A program made the position numbers and the translations under genes. Shown here piece after piece: positions 26,909 through 38,901 of a stretch of DNA of 64,000 bases. The notes beneath the pieces were generated by a model. The model was not told the DNA's origin and did no database searches. It worked only from the letters and a program-made list of their open reading frames with translations. How positions within the stretch are numbered: position 1 is the first letter of the stretch; each line of letters begins with the position of its first letter. This stretch comes from Rhodospirillales bacterium (GTDB lineage: Bacteria > Pseudomonadota > Alphaproteobacteria > ATCC43930 > CGMCC-115725). Location: positions 30,064-94,063 of the forward strand of contig JAQGIC010000079.1 in NCBI GenBank assembly GCA_028288725.1. Reading direction: 5' to 3'.

Positions 26909-29047
26909 ATGCCTTCTCTCACCCCGAGAAGCCTGTTCGCTACCGTGCTGGCGCTCGCCGCGGCGCTCGTGCTGCTGGGCGGGGTCGTGGTATGGAATTC
27001 CTATCGGACGGCGGTCGGCAAGGCGGAAGCGGCGTCGCGCACCCTCGCGAGCGTGCTCGACGAGCATGCGGCCCACGATCTGGATAGCATCGACCAGCGG
27101 CTGCGCATGGTCTTCGATCTGACGACCGGCGACTTCATCACCCGCCGCGGGGCCGAGGCCTTCACCCGCACCATGACACGGATGGCCGACGAGTCGCGTC
27201 TGGTCCGCGGCTTCGCCGTGGCCGACGGCCAGGGCAAGCTGATCGACGGCCGCGACGGCGACCCATCGGTCGCGGATCTGGATGCGTTCACGACGCAGCG
27301 CGACAAGGCATCGCCCGGCCTGTTCATCGGCGAGCCGACCCGGATCGCCGATGGCGCCGGCTGGCAATTGCCGGTCAGCCGCGGCTTCCGTGACCCCGAT
27401 GGGCGCCTGCTGGGCGTCGCCATCGCCTATCTCGATCTGGCGGCGTTCGACCGGTTCTATGCCCGGCTCGACCTGAGTGCCGGCAGCACCGTTGCCGTCG
27501 CCCGCGCGGATGGCCGGCTGCTGTGGCGCCATCCGATGATCGATCTGACGAATCCGCCGCCCTACAAGGCGCCCGACGCTCCAGCCGGGCCCGTCGATGC
27601 CGGCGGGAGCGGCAATTACAACGCCGTCTCTCCGATCGATGGCCAGCACCGGATCGTGGGATATGTCGTCAATCCCCGGCTGCCCGTTTCGGTGTTCGTC
27701 GCCATCGACGAGAACGCGGCCCTGAGCGAATGGCGGCACGAGACGCTGATGACCGGGCTCGCCGCCGCCGGGCTGGTCCTATGCCTGATGCTGCTCGGCT
27801 GGCGTCTGCAGCGCGAAATGACCGAGCGGGCCCGTGGCTTCGCCGACCTGGAGCGACAGGCCGCCGCCCTCGCCGTCAATACCATGCAGCTCGATCTGGC
27901 CCGCAACCTGGCCGAAGAGGCAGAGGAGCGGCTGCGCAACGCGCTCGATGCCCTGACCGAAGGCTTCCTCCTGTGGGATTCCGAGGATCGCCTGGTGCTG
28001 TGCAACGACGCGGCCCATGTGCTGGATCCCGACCCCGGCAATCAGGTCGAGTTCGGCCAATCCTTCACCGAGCTGCTGGACGACCGGCTGGCGCGCGGCC
28101 TGATCCCGGCCGCGGCGGGCCGGGAGGACGAATATCGCGCGGCCCGCATCGCCGCCCATCTCAATCCGACCCTGCCGATCGAGTTCGAGACCACCCACGG
28201 CCACATCCTGCGCATCGTCGAGCGGCGAACGACCGAGGGCGGCATCGTCACGTTGCGCAGCGACGTGACCGCCCAGCGGCAGCTGGAGCGCGCGCTGATC
28301 CAGGCCCGCCAGGAGGCCGAGGCCGGCAGTCGTGCCAAATCCGAATTCCTGGCCAGCATGAGCCACGAGCTGCGCACGCCGTTGAACGCGGTGATCGGCT
28401 TCGCCGAGCTGATCCATGGCGAGATGCTGGGCAGCGATGCCGCCGCCCATCGCCGCTACCGTGAATATGCCGGCGACATCCGCGACAGCGGCAGCCATCT
28501 GCTGGGCCTGATCAACGACATCCTGGATTTCTCCAAGACCGAGGCCGGCGAGATGCAGCTGGTCCAGGACCCGGTCGATCTGGGCGAACTGATCGAGAGC
28601 GCGGTCCGCATGTTGAAGCCGCGCGCCGAGCGAGCCGGCATCATGCTCGTCGGCCGGGTGCCGTCCAACCTGCCGTCGGTCCTGGGCGACGGCATGCGCC
28701 TGCGCCAGGTGCTGCTGAACCTGCTGTCGAATGCGATCAAATACACGCCGGAGTCCGGCCAGGTGTCCGTCACGGTCGAAGCGAGCGGGAGCAGCGTGCT
28801 GCTGAAGGTCGCCGACACCGGCATCGGCATCGCGCCCGAAGACATGTCGATCGTGCTGGAGCCGTTCCGGCAGATCGACAACGACCTCAATCGCCGCAAT
28901 CCCGGCACCGGCCTGGGCCTGCCGCTGACCAAGCGCCTGGTCGAGCTGCATCAGGGCGTGCTGGAGCTGGAAAGCATCGTGGGCCGCGGCACCACGGCGG
29001 TGGTCCGCCTGCCGGCCAACGAGGTCCGCCTGGCCGAGGCGGGCTGA
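26909..29047 (+). CDS. Sensor histidine kinase with periplasmic sensing domain and PAS-like domain
   Basis: A 712-residue membrane kinase. TM1 spans about residues 11-31, followed by a periplasmic domain of about 250 residues that resembles double-Cache/CHASE-like sensors, and TM2 (about 290-307). A coiled coil and a PAS-like domain (about 330-450) lead to the HisKA helix with phosphorylated His486 in SMSHELRTPLNAVIGF. The HATPase_c domain has N, G1 and G2 boxes in LLSNAIKYTPESG, DTGIGIAPEDM and GTGLGLPL. No response regulator and no receiver domain are encoded nearby, so it is an orphan kinase. ATG 26909 has GAGG six bases upstream. Confidence 0.88.
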   Translation: MPSLTPRSLFATVLALAAALVLLGGVVVWNSYRTAVGKAEAASRTLASVLDEHAAHDLDSIDQRLRMVFDLTTGDFITRRGAEAFTRTMTRMADESRLVRGFAVADGQGKLIDGRDGDPSVADLDAFTTQRDKASPGLFIGEPTRIADGAGWQLPVSRGFRDPDGRLLGVAIAYLDLAAFDRFYARLDLSAGSTVAVARADGRLLWRHPMIDLTNPPPYKAPDAPAGPVDAGGSGNYNAVSPIDGQHRIVGYVVNPRLPVSVFVAIDENAALSEWRHETLMTGLAAAGLVLCLMLLGWRLQREMTERARGFADLERQAAALAVNTMQLDLARNLAEEAEERLRNALDALTEGFLLWDSEDRLVLCNDAAHVLDPDPGNQVEFGQSFTELLDDRLARGLIPAAAGREDEYRAARIAAHLNPTLPIEFETTHGHILRIVERRTTEGGIVTLRSDVTAQRQLERALIQARQEAEAGSRAKSEFLASMSHELRTPLNAVIGFAELIHGEMLGSDAAAHRRYREYAGDIRDSGSHLLGLINDILDFSKTEAGEMQLVQDPVDLGELIESAVRMLKPRAERAGIMLVGRVPSNLPSVLGDGMRLRQVLLNLLSNAIKYTPESGQVSVTVEASGSSVLLKVADTGIGIAPEDMSIVLEPFRQIDNDLNRRNPGTGLGLPLTKRLVELHQGVLELESIVGRGTTAVVRLPANEVRLAEAG

Positions 29048-29112
29048 CCGCCGGCTCTAAATATTTGATTTAGGGTGAGATTGGTCGCGACAAGGTGTCG
29101 TCGACACAGATA

Positions 29113-29131
29113 TGAGGCCGATCGGGCCTCA
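29113..29131. terminator. Hairpin between convergent kinase and RND genes
   Basis: TGAGGCC and GGCCTCA form a seven-base-pair stem around a GATCG loop in the 117-base gap between two converging genes. There is no U tract on either strand, so a terminator role is plausible but not certain. Confidence 0.35.
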
Positions 29132-29164
29132 ATCTGAGTCGCACTCTGGGCCGCCGCCCGACGG

Positions 29165-32329
<3,165 letters not shown>

Positions 32330-32340
32330 GGCGGCCGCGC

Positions 32341-33546
32341 TCAGCCGGCCGTCGCGGCGGGCTTGATCTCGCCCGGTTGCGGCGTGACCTTGGTACCGGG
32401 CCGGGCGCGCACCAGCCCGTCGATCACCACTCGGTCCTTCGCGTCGAGGCCGGAGCGGATAACCCTGAGCCCGTCGATCATGGGGCCGAGCCGAACCGGC
32501 TTCGGCACGACGGTGCCGTCCTCGGCCACGGTCAGGATCAGCTTCGCGGACTGATCGGTCACCACCGATGCATCCGGCACCAGGATCGCCTGATAGGGCT
32601 CCGAGCCCGGGATGCGCATCCGGCCGAACTGACCCGGCGTCAGGAAGAAATTCGGGTTCGGGAAGATGCCGCGGGCGCGGATCGACCCGGCACTGCGATC
32701 GATCTGGTTATCGATGAAGTTCAGGGTACCCTCGCGGGTCCATTTCTGCTCGTCGGTCAGGCGCGCGAACACCGGCACGCCGGTGCCGCGGTTGGATTTC
32801 AGCCGCCCCTCGGCGACCGCGCGCTCATAGGACAGGAACTGCGCCTCGCTCATGTCGAAATTCAGATAGATCGGATCGAGCGAGACGATCGTCGTCAGCA
32901 GCGTCGGCGTGCCGTTCGAGCCGCCGGCAACCAGATTGCCGATCGAAACCTGATGCAGGCTGATCCGGCCGGTGACCGGCGCGGTGATGTGGCTGAATTC
33001 CAGATCGAGCTGCGCCTGGCGGATGGCGGCCTTGCCGGCCTCGACCGATGCCGCGGCCGATTTCATGGTTTGCAGCCGCTGATCGTAAGTCGATTGCGCG
33101 ACGAAATCCTTCTCGCGCAGCGTGGCCGCGCGCTGCAGTTCGCGATTGGCCAGGTCGAGCGTCGCCTCGGCCGTCGCGTGCTGCGCCTGCGCCTGCTGCA
33201 GCTCGATCTCGTAGGGCCTGGGATCGATGATGAACAGCAGGTCGCCTTTGTTGACGAGCTGGCCGTCGGTGAAATGAATCTCGGTCAGATAACCGGAAAC
33301 GCGGGCGCGGATTTCGACGTAGTCCACCGCGGCGAACTGCCCGGTATATTCGTCCCACTCCGTCACGGCTTTTTGTACCGGCGCGCTGACCGTCACCGGC
33401 GGCGGGGCCGGGGAGGCCGCCTGTGCCGCCGCGGGGCTGGTCGGGTGCCCGAGCAGGAAAGCCGCTCCGCCCGCGACCACGGCGCCCCCGGCGACAGCGA
33501 GCAGAAAACGGGACCAGCGACGAGGATGAGGCTTCTGGTTCGACAC
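32341..33546 (-). CDS. RND efflux periplasmic adaptor, MexE/OqxA-like
   Basis: A 401-residue membrane fusion protein starting at GTG 33546, which has AAGGTGG six bases upstream; an upstream ATG lacks this spacing. The N-terminus has a signal or anchor (about 17-35) and an Ala/Pro-rich linker. The lipoyl halves are RARVSGYLTEIHFTDGQLV and SHITAPVTGRISLHQVSIGN, separated by an Ala/Gln alpha hairpin, followed by the beta barrel and a C-terminal domain. Unlike MdtA it lacks the long charged tail. It is immediately followed by the HAE1 pump gene and together they should recruit a TolC-type channel encoded elsewhere. Confidence 0.87.
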   Translation of the reverse strand: MSNQKPHPRRWSRFLLAVAGGAVVAGGAAFLLGHPTSPAAAQAASPAPPPVTVSAPVQKAVTEWDEYTGQFAAVDYVEIRARVSGYLTEIHFTDGQLVNKGDLLFIIDPRPYEIELQQAQAQHATAEATLDLANRELQRAATLREKDFVAQSTYDQRLQTMKSAAASVEAGKAAIRQAQLDLEFSHITAPVTGRISLHQVSIGNLVAGGSNGTPTLLTTIVSLDPIYLNFDMSEAQFLSYERAVAEGRLKSNRGTGVPVFARLTDEQKWTREGTLNFIDNQIDRSAGSIRARGIFPNPNFFLTPGQFGRMRIPGSEPYQAILVPDASVVTDQSAKLILTVAEDGTVVPKPVRLGPMIDGLRVIRSGLDAKDRVVIDGLVRARPGTKVTPQPGEIKPAATAG

Positions 33547-33659
33547 GGGCGGCCACCTTTCGCGCAAGATCGGCGCGCCATCGAAAGGCTGCCGGGTACC
33601 TCAAATCCTGCCAGATCCAGCCTTTCGAGTCTTGTACGGAACCACTTTCCCGGCCCCGG

Positions 33660-34637
33660 TCAGGGGACCAGCACAACCCGTCCCGGCGCGCCGGCAAGGA
33701 CGCAGCGATAGGCCTCCTTCGCCCGCGTCAAAGGGTATGCATCCTCCGGTGCCACCGGGAACGCCGCCAGCGCGCCGCTCTCGAATCCCGGCGTCAGAAG
33801 CGCCAGAATCTGGGCGCATTCGACATCGGTCAGCGCCAGGCTGTCGATGCCGACGTAGGTATGCGCGCCGCGGTAGAACGCGAAGATGTCGAACGGCACG
33901 GCGCGGTCGATCGTCGAAATCAGGATCTGCCGACCCTTGACCGCCAGCGCTTGGTTGGCCGTCTCGAAATAGGGGCTGCCGACCGTATTGTAGACCAGAT
34001 CGGCCCCGCGCCCGCCGGTCTCCGCCCGCACCACGGCGGCGACATCCTCCGCCGACGCATCGATCATGCGGACCGGCACATGGGCCGGTCCGCGAAACGG
34101 TTCGGCCCGGCGGCTGACGCCGAAGACCTGGGCACCGCGCATCGCCGCGATCTGGAGCGCCGCCTGACCGACCCGGCCGTTGGCGCCCATGACCAGAACG
34201 CTTTCGCCCGGCCGCGGCAAGCCGGCCCGGCGCAAGCCTTCATAGGCGGTCACGAACGGCACGCCGACCGCCCCCGCCTCGATCAGCGACAGGGCCTTGG
34301 GCTTCAGGCGCACCTGGTCGCGCGGCACGACGATGTGGCTGGCGTGGCTGCCGTCGCGCTCGATGCCCATCCGGCCGCCGGAGCCCCAGACCTCGCGGCC
34401 GATCAGATCGGCCGGGCCTTGCGTCACCACGCCGGCCCAGTCGCGCCCCGGCGTGCGCGGCCAGACCGCGTGGGGCATCAGACCGAAGCAGGCTTTGACA
34501 TCACTCGGGTTGACCCCGGCGGCCCGGATTTCGATCACGATCTGGTCCGGGCCGACCGGCGTCGGGACCCACGGCTCCAGCGTCAATTCCAGATGATCGA
34601 TGTCGGCGGCCTTGGCGGCGATGCGCAGGCGATGCAT
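33660..34637 (-). CDS. Zinc-free quinone reductase-like alcohol dehydrogenase family protein
   Basis: Encodes 325 residues of the medium-chain dehydrogenase/reductase family. ATG 34637 has GAGGG eight bases upstream; a 38-residue in-frame extension is not needed. The NADPH-binding region is VLVMGANGRVGQAALQIAA, the N-terminal GroES-like domain has IRAAGVNPSDVKACFG, and the cysteine and histidine ligands of zinc enzymes are missing, as in the quinone oxidoreductase subgroup. A probable role is NADPH-dependent reduction of quinones or unsaturated carbonyls. It is divergent from the amino-acid operon at 34880 and upstream of the RND operon on the same strand, separated by 113 bases, so co-transcription is possible. 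Confidence 0.8.
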   Translation of the reverse strand: MHRLRIAAKAADIDHLELTLEPWVPTPVGPDQIVIEIRAAGVNPSDVKACFGLMPHAVWPRTPGRDWAGVVTQGPADLIGREVWGSGGRMGIERDGSHASHIVVPRDQVRLKPKALSLIEAGAVGVPFVTAYEGLRRAGLPRPGESVLVMGANGRVGQAALQIAAMRGAQVFGVSRRAEPFRGPAHVPVRMIDASAEDVAAVVRAETGGRGADLVYNTVGSPYFETANQALAVKGRQILISTIDRAVPFDIFAFYRGAHTYVGIDSLALTDVECAQILALLTPGFESGALAAFPVAPEDAYPLTRAKEAYRCVLAGAPGRVVLVP

Positions 34638-34879
34638 GCGACGGACCCTCAAGAGGAACAATGGCGGCGAGGCTAGCCGATCCCGCGGCGGGATCAATTG
34701 GGAAATTGCCGCGCATTCCCCCTTCCACGCGGTTCCGGCCGCGCGCCTCAAACGTTGCTATCCGGAGCGATTTCTTTTCGTCTGGATGATTCCATCGAGA
34801 CGGAAAGCGCTCTAGGATCATCCCAGTACCTTGATTTCCCAAGACAAGGGGCCGCCCTAAGGCCCTCGGAGTGTGCTCG

Positions 34880-35722
34880 ATGATTTCACGCCGATCCCTC
34901 GCGCTTCTCGCCGGCAGCGCCGCCCTCGTCTCGGGGCTTGGCATCATCCCCGCGGCCATGGCCGCGGATGCGCCGGAATCGACCTTCGACCGGATCAAGC
35001 GCAGCAAGAAGCTCCGGATCGGGGCCATCGCCGGCGGCGAGCCCTACTATCACAAAGATCTGGTCAGCGGGAAATGGTCGGGCTTCTGTATCGATATGGC
35101 GAGCGACCTCGCCAGCCAGTTCGAGGCCGAGCTGGAAATCGTCGAGAGCACCTGGGGCAATGCGGTGCTCGATCTGCAGGCGAACAAGATCGACATCATG
35201 TTCGGCGTCAACCCAACGCCCAAGCGCGCCTTCGTCATCGATTTCTGCAAGCCGCTGTTCACCAACGCCTTCACCATCCTGGCCAAGAAGGGCTTCGAGC
35301 CCAAGAGCTGGGCCGAACTCAACGACCCGAAGGTCAAGCTCGCGGTCGATATCGGCTCGTCCCACGACCAGATCGCGCGCCGCCTGTGCCCGAAGGCCGA
35401 GATCGTGGGATTCAAGACCGCCGACGAGGCGACGCTGGCGCTGCAGACCGGCCGGGTCGATGCCCAGATCCTGGTCGTGATCCTGTCTCTGACGGTGCTG
35501 AAGAAGAACCCGAACGTCGGCCAGTTGATCGTGCCGCAGCCGCTGATGGGCACCACGACCAATCCGGGCGTGCGCAAGGAGGCCGACAAGCAGTTCCGCG
35601 ACTATGTCGACGTCTGGGTCGATTACAACCGGGGCATCGGCCAGGTGCGCGAATGGGTGACGAAGAACCTGGAACTGGTCGGCGTGCAGACGGGCGACAT
35701 CCCGCCGGCGGTCAATTTCTAG
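34880..35722 (+). CDS. Amino-acid ABC transporter substrate-binding protein (family 3)
   Basis: Encodes 280 residues starting at ATG 34880 with CGGAG eight bases upstream. Signal peptide is MISRRSLALLAGSAALVSG followed by an A-M-A-A cleavage region. The mature protein has the SBP_bac_3 pattern: KLRIGAIAGGEPYY near the start, SGFCIDMASDLASQFEAEL and the central DIMFGVNPTPKRAFVIDF. The family binds polar or other amino acids in the periplasm. It is the first of seven closely spaced genes. No ATP-binding subunit gene is visible here. Confidence 0.88.
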   Translation: MISRRSLALLAGSAALVSGLGIIPAAMAADAPESTFDRIKRSKKLRIGAIAGGEPYYHKDLVSGKWSGFCIDMASDLASQFEAELEIVESTWGNAVLDLQANKIDIMFGVNPTPKRAFVIDFCKPLFTNAFTILAKKGFEPKSWAELNDPKVKLAVDIGSSHDQIARRLCPKAEIVGFKTADEATLALQTGRVDAQILVVILSLTVLKKNPNVGQLIVPQPLMGTTTNPGVRKEADKQFRDYVDVWVDYNRGIGQVREWVTKNLELVGVQTGDIPPAVNF

Positions 35723-35732
35723 GGCCGATCCC

Positions 35733-36395
35733 ATGTATCAATGGGACTTCGGTTCGCTATGGGCCTACCGGAGCCTGGTCGGGGTCGGGCTCGGCTATAC
35801 GGTCGGCTACACCATCCTGTGCGTGACGCTCGGGCTGATCGTCGGCACCGCCGCGGGGTTGGGGCGGCTCGCCAAATCCCGCTTCGCCACCTGGCCGCTG
35901 ATCTTCTACATCGAGGTGTTCCGCTGCACCCCGCTCCTGGTGCAACTGGTCTGGTTCTATTATGCGCTGCCGGTGCTGCTCGATATCTCGATGTCGCCGG
36001 CGCTGGCGGCGACCCTCACCTTGAGCCTCTATGGCGGCGCCTTCTATGCCGAGATCGTCCGCGCCGGCGTGCTGTCGATCGATGCCGGGCAATGGGACGC
36101 CGGCAAGGCGCTGGGCCTCAGCCGGCTCAAGCTGATGCGCAAGATCATCCTGCCCCAGGCGCTGAAGCGCATGCTGCCGCCGCTGATGAACCAGTCGATC
36201 ATCCAGCTGAAGAACACCTCGCTCGTCTCGGTGCTGGCCGTGCCGGACCTGCTGTACCAGGGTCAGGTCGTGACGGCGGCGATCTATCGGCCGCTCGAGG
36301 TCTATACGATGGTGGCGCTGATCTATTTCGCGGTGCTGTTCCCGCTGACGCTCGCCGTCCAGGGCCTGGAGCGCCGGTTGGCCGCCCATGCCTGA
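35733..36395 (+). CDS. Amino-acid ABC transporter permease (HisM/HisQ type)
   Basis: A 220-residue inner-membrane protein with about five hydrophobic helices. The cytoplasmic EAA loop typical of binding-protein-dependent permeases is in DAGKALGLSRLKLMRKIILP (about 127-146), and NQSIIQLKNTSLVSVLAVP is a conserved family segment. Only one permease gene follows the binding protein, ten bases downstream; family members commonly use two permease copies, so this could act as a homodimer. The ATPase must come from elsewhere. The next gene, dadA-like, begins eight bases after its stop. Confidence 0.88.
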   Translation: MYQWDFGSLWAYRSLVGVGLGYTVGYTILCVTLGLIVGTAAGLGRLAKSRFATWPLIFYIEVFRCTPLLVQLVWFYYALPVLLDISMSPALAATLTLSLYGGAFYAEIVRAGVLSIDAGQWDAGKALGLSRLKLMRKIILPQALKRMLPPLMNQSIIQLKNTSLVSVLAVPDLLYQGQVVTAAIYRPLEVYTMVALIYFAVLFPLTLAVQGLERRLAAHA

Positions 36396-36403
36396 GGCCG
36401 CCC

Positions 36404-37651
36404 ATGGCTGAGATCATCGTCATCGGCGCCGGCATCGTCGGCCTGAGCGCAGCCCTCGCCCTGCAGCGCGACGGCCATCGGATAACGGTGCTGGATCCGG
36501 CCGGCCCGGCCGGCGGCGCATCGTCGGGCAATGCCGGCTGGCTGAGCGGTGCCTCCGTCGTGCCGATGTCCTATCCCGGCATGCTGAAATCGGTGCCGGG
36601 CTGGCTGATGGATCCGCTGGGCCCGTTGTCGGTGCGCTGGGCCTATCTGCCGAAGGCCACCCCCTGGCTCTGGCGCTTCATCAAGGCCGGGACCCGGCCG
36701 CAGATCGAACGTCAGGCGACCGCTCTCAGGCAATTGCTCGGCACCTCGGTCGAGGCCCATCGGGAATTGGCCCGCCGGGTCGGCGCCCAGCATCTGATTC
36801 AGCAGCAGGGTTCGCTCTGGGTCTATCGGACCCAGGCGGCGTTCCAGGCCGACGCCGGCGGGGCGGCCCTGCGCCGGGCGCGCGGCGTCGTCGTCGAGGA
36901 TCTGGATGCCGATGCGATCCGGCAGCTGGAGCCGAGCCTCAGCCGCGAGATCAAATTCGCCCGCTTCGTCGCCGAGAACGGCCATTGCACCGATCCGGCG
37001 GCGCTTTGCCATCTCATCGCCGAAGCCATCGTGCGCGAGGGTGGCCAGATCCTGCCCGAGCGCGCCGTGGCGCTCGACCAGCGCGACGGCAAGGTCGTGT
37101 CCGTCCGGACCGATCGGGCGAACCATCCGTCCGACTGGGTGGTACTGGCGGCGGGCGCCTGGTCGGCGCCACTGGCCGTCCAATTGGGCGATCGGATCCC
37201 GCTCGAAACCGAGCGCGGCTATCATCTGGAAATCACCGACGCCCAGGCGATGCCGCGCGTGCCGATCATGTCGGGCGAGGGCAAGTTCGCGGCCACGCCG
37301 ATGGCGGGACGGCTGCGCTTGGCCGGCACGGTCGAGTTCGCCGGCCTGGCCGCAGCACCGGACTGGCGCCGCGCCGAGCTGTTGCTGCGCCACGCGCAGG
37401 CGCTGTTCCCCGCCCTGCCCGCGACCATCGCCGAGGCACGATTGTCGCGCTGGCTGGGGCACCGGCCGAGCACGCCCGACAGTCTGCCGGTCATCGGCCG
37501 GTCGCGGCAGGCGGCGAACGCGATCCACGCCTTCGGCCATGGCCATGTCGGCCTGGCCGGCGGCCCGCACTCCGGACGGATCGTCGCCGACCTCGTCGCC
37601 GGGCGGCCGCCATCGATCGATCTCACCCCTTTTTCGCCCGGACGGTTCTAA
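36404..37651 (+). CDS. FAD-dependent D-amino-acid dehydrogenase-like protein (DadA family)
   Basis: Encodes 415 residues starting at ATG 36404; the same frame is open further upstream inside the permease gene but has no real gene features there. The FAD-binding segment IIVIGAGIVGLSAALALQRD begins at residue 3, GGASSGNAGWLSGA follows near 45-58, and the substrate-domain end has LGHRPSTPDSLPVIGR and HVGLAGGPHSGRI, as in DadA and related glycine/D-amino-acid oxidases. Expected reaction: oxidative deamination of a D-amino acid to a keto acid, passing electrons to quinone. Located directly downstream of an amino-acid transporter and upstream of a D-aminopeptidase. Confidence 0.82.
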   Translation: MAEIIVIGAGIVGLSAALALQRDGHRITVLDPAGPAGGASSGNAGWLSGASVVPMSYPGMLKSVPGWLMDPLGPLSVRWAYLPKATPWLWRFIKAGTRPQIERQATALRQLLGTSVEAHRELARRVGAQHLIQQQGSLWVYRTQAAFQADAGGAALRRARGVVVEDLDADAIRQLEPSLSREIKFARFVAENGHCTDPAALCHLIAEAIVREGGQILPERAVALDQRDGKVVSVRTDRANHPSDWVVLAAGAWSAPLAVQLGDRIPLETERGYHLEITDAQAMPRVPIMSGEGKFAATPMAGRLRLAGTVEFAGLAAAPDWRRAELLLRHAQALFPALPATIAEARLSRWLGHRPSTPDSLPVIGRSRQAANAIHAFGHGHVGLAGGPHSGRIVADLVAGRPPSIDLTPFSPGRF

Positions 37652-37711
37652 CGCATGCGTCGACTGCGCCCCTTGCCTGCGCGCCATCCCACCGTCTACT
37701 GATCGCCTCCC

Positions 37712-38887
37712 ATGGATCGTTACGACGTCGTCATCATCGGTGCCGGGGCCGCCGGCCTCATGTGTGCGCTCAGCGCCGGCGGTCGCGGCCGTCGCGTGCT
37801 GCTGATCGATCATGCCGATCAGGCCGGCAAGAAGATCCTGATTTCCGGCGGCGGTCGCTGCAATTTCACCAATCGCGAGCCGCTGCCCGACTGCTTCCTG
37901 TCGGCCAACCCGCATTTCGTGAAATCGGCACTGAAGCGCTACAGCCAGCACGATTTCATCGCGCTGATCGAGAAGCACCGCATTCCCTATCACGAGCGCA
38001 ATCTCGGGCAATTGTTCTGCGACGGCTCGGCACGCGAGATCCTGGCCATGCTGCTGGCCGAATGCGCGGCCGTGCATGTCGATATCTGGCTCGACACCAA
38101 GGTGACCCAGGTCGAGAAGCCCGACCGGTTCCGCCTCGCGACCGATCGCCGTCCGGTCGAGGCGGAAGCCCTGGTGCTGGCCAGCGGCGGCCTGTCGATC
38201 CCGAAGATGGGGGCGACCGGCTTCGCCCATGATATCGCCCGCCGGTTCGGCCTGAAGATGACCCAGACCAGGCCGGCCCTGGTGCCGCTCACCGTCGGCG
38301 CCGAGGATCTGGCCTTCATGCAGCCGCTGTCCGGTGTCTCGCTGGACACGGTCGCCGCCCGCGACAAGCGCCGGTTCCGCGAGGCGATGCTGTTCACCCA
38401 TCGCGGTCTCTCGGGCCCGGTCATCCTGCAGATCTCGTCCTATTGGCAGCCGGGCGAGACGGTCACGCTGGACTTGGCTCCCGACCTGGATCTGGCGGCC
38501 TATCTGATCGAACGCAAGAAGACCCGGCCCAAGGCCGAGCTGAAGACGATCCTGACCGAAATCCTGCCCGGCCGACTGGCCCAGAAGCTGGTCGAGGACC
38601 GCATGGCGAACCAGCCGATGGCGACCTACCCGGACAAGGCGCTGCTGCGGGTTGCCGAGCAATTGAAGCGCTGGCCGCTGAAGCCGGCCGGCACCGAGGG
38701 CTATGCCAAGGCCGAGATCACGGCCGGCGGCATCGACACGGACGGGCTATCGTCGCAGACCATGGGCGCCAAAGCCGTCCCCGGTCTCTACGCCATCGGC
38801 GAGGCGGTCGACGTGACCGGCTGGCTCGGCGGCTATAATTTCCAATGGGCCTGGTCGAGCGGCTGGTGCGCCGGCCAGGCGGTTTGA
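37712..38887 (+). CDS. BaiN/HI0933-type NAD(P)/FAD-dependent oxidoreductase
   Basis: A 391-residue flavoprotein. The N-terminal dinucleotide-binding sequence is YDVVIIGAGAAGLMCALSA, followed by the family-specific GKKILISGGGRCNFTN near residue 43-58, and the C-terminal FAD-binding LYAIGEAVDVTGWLGGYNFQ. These features define the HI0933/YhiN group, of mostly unknown substrate; one gut-bacterial relative is a bile-acid enoate reductase. Its place in the D-amino-acid operon suggests, but does not prove, reduction of an unsaturated or keto intermediate. ATG 37712 fits the family start; a 60-base gap separates it from the upstream gene. Confidence 0.85.
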   Translation: MDRYDVVIIGAGAAGLMCALSAGGRGRRVLLIDHADQAGKKILISGGGRCNFTNREPLPDCFLSANPHFVKSALKRYSQHDFIALIEKHRIPYHERNLGQLFCDGSAREILAMLLAECAAVHVDIWLDTKVTQVEKPDRFRLATDRRPVEAEALVLASGGLSIPKMGATGFAHDIARRFGLKMTQTRPALVPLTVGAEDLAFMQPLSGVSLDTVAARDKRRFREAMLFTHRGLSGPVILQISSYWQPGETVTLDLAPDLDLAAYLIERKKTRPKAELKTILTEILPGRLAQKLVEDRMANQPMATYPDKALLRVAEQLKRWPLKPAGTEGYAKAEITAGGIDTDGLSSQTMGAKAVPGLYAIGEAVDVTGWLGGYNFQWAWSSGWCAGQAV

Positions 38888-38901
38888 GTGAGGAAACAGA
38901 C

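Noticed and set aside
35741..36403. Upstream extension of the DadA-like gene through the permease gene.
   Set aside because: The sequence before ATG 36404 is out of frame with the permease and has no family match; it is a fortuitously open frame.
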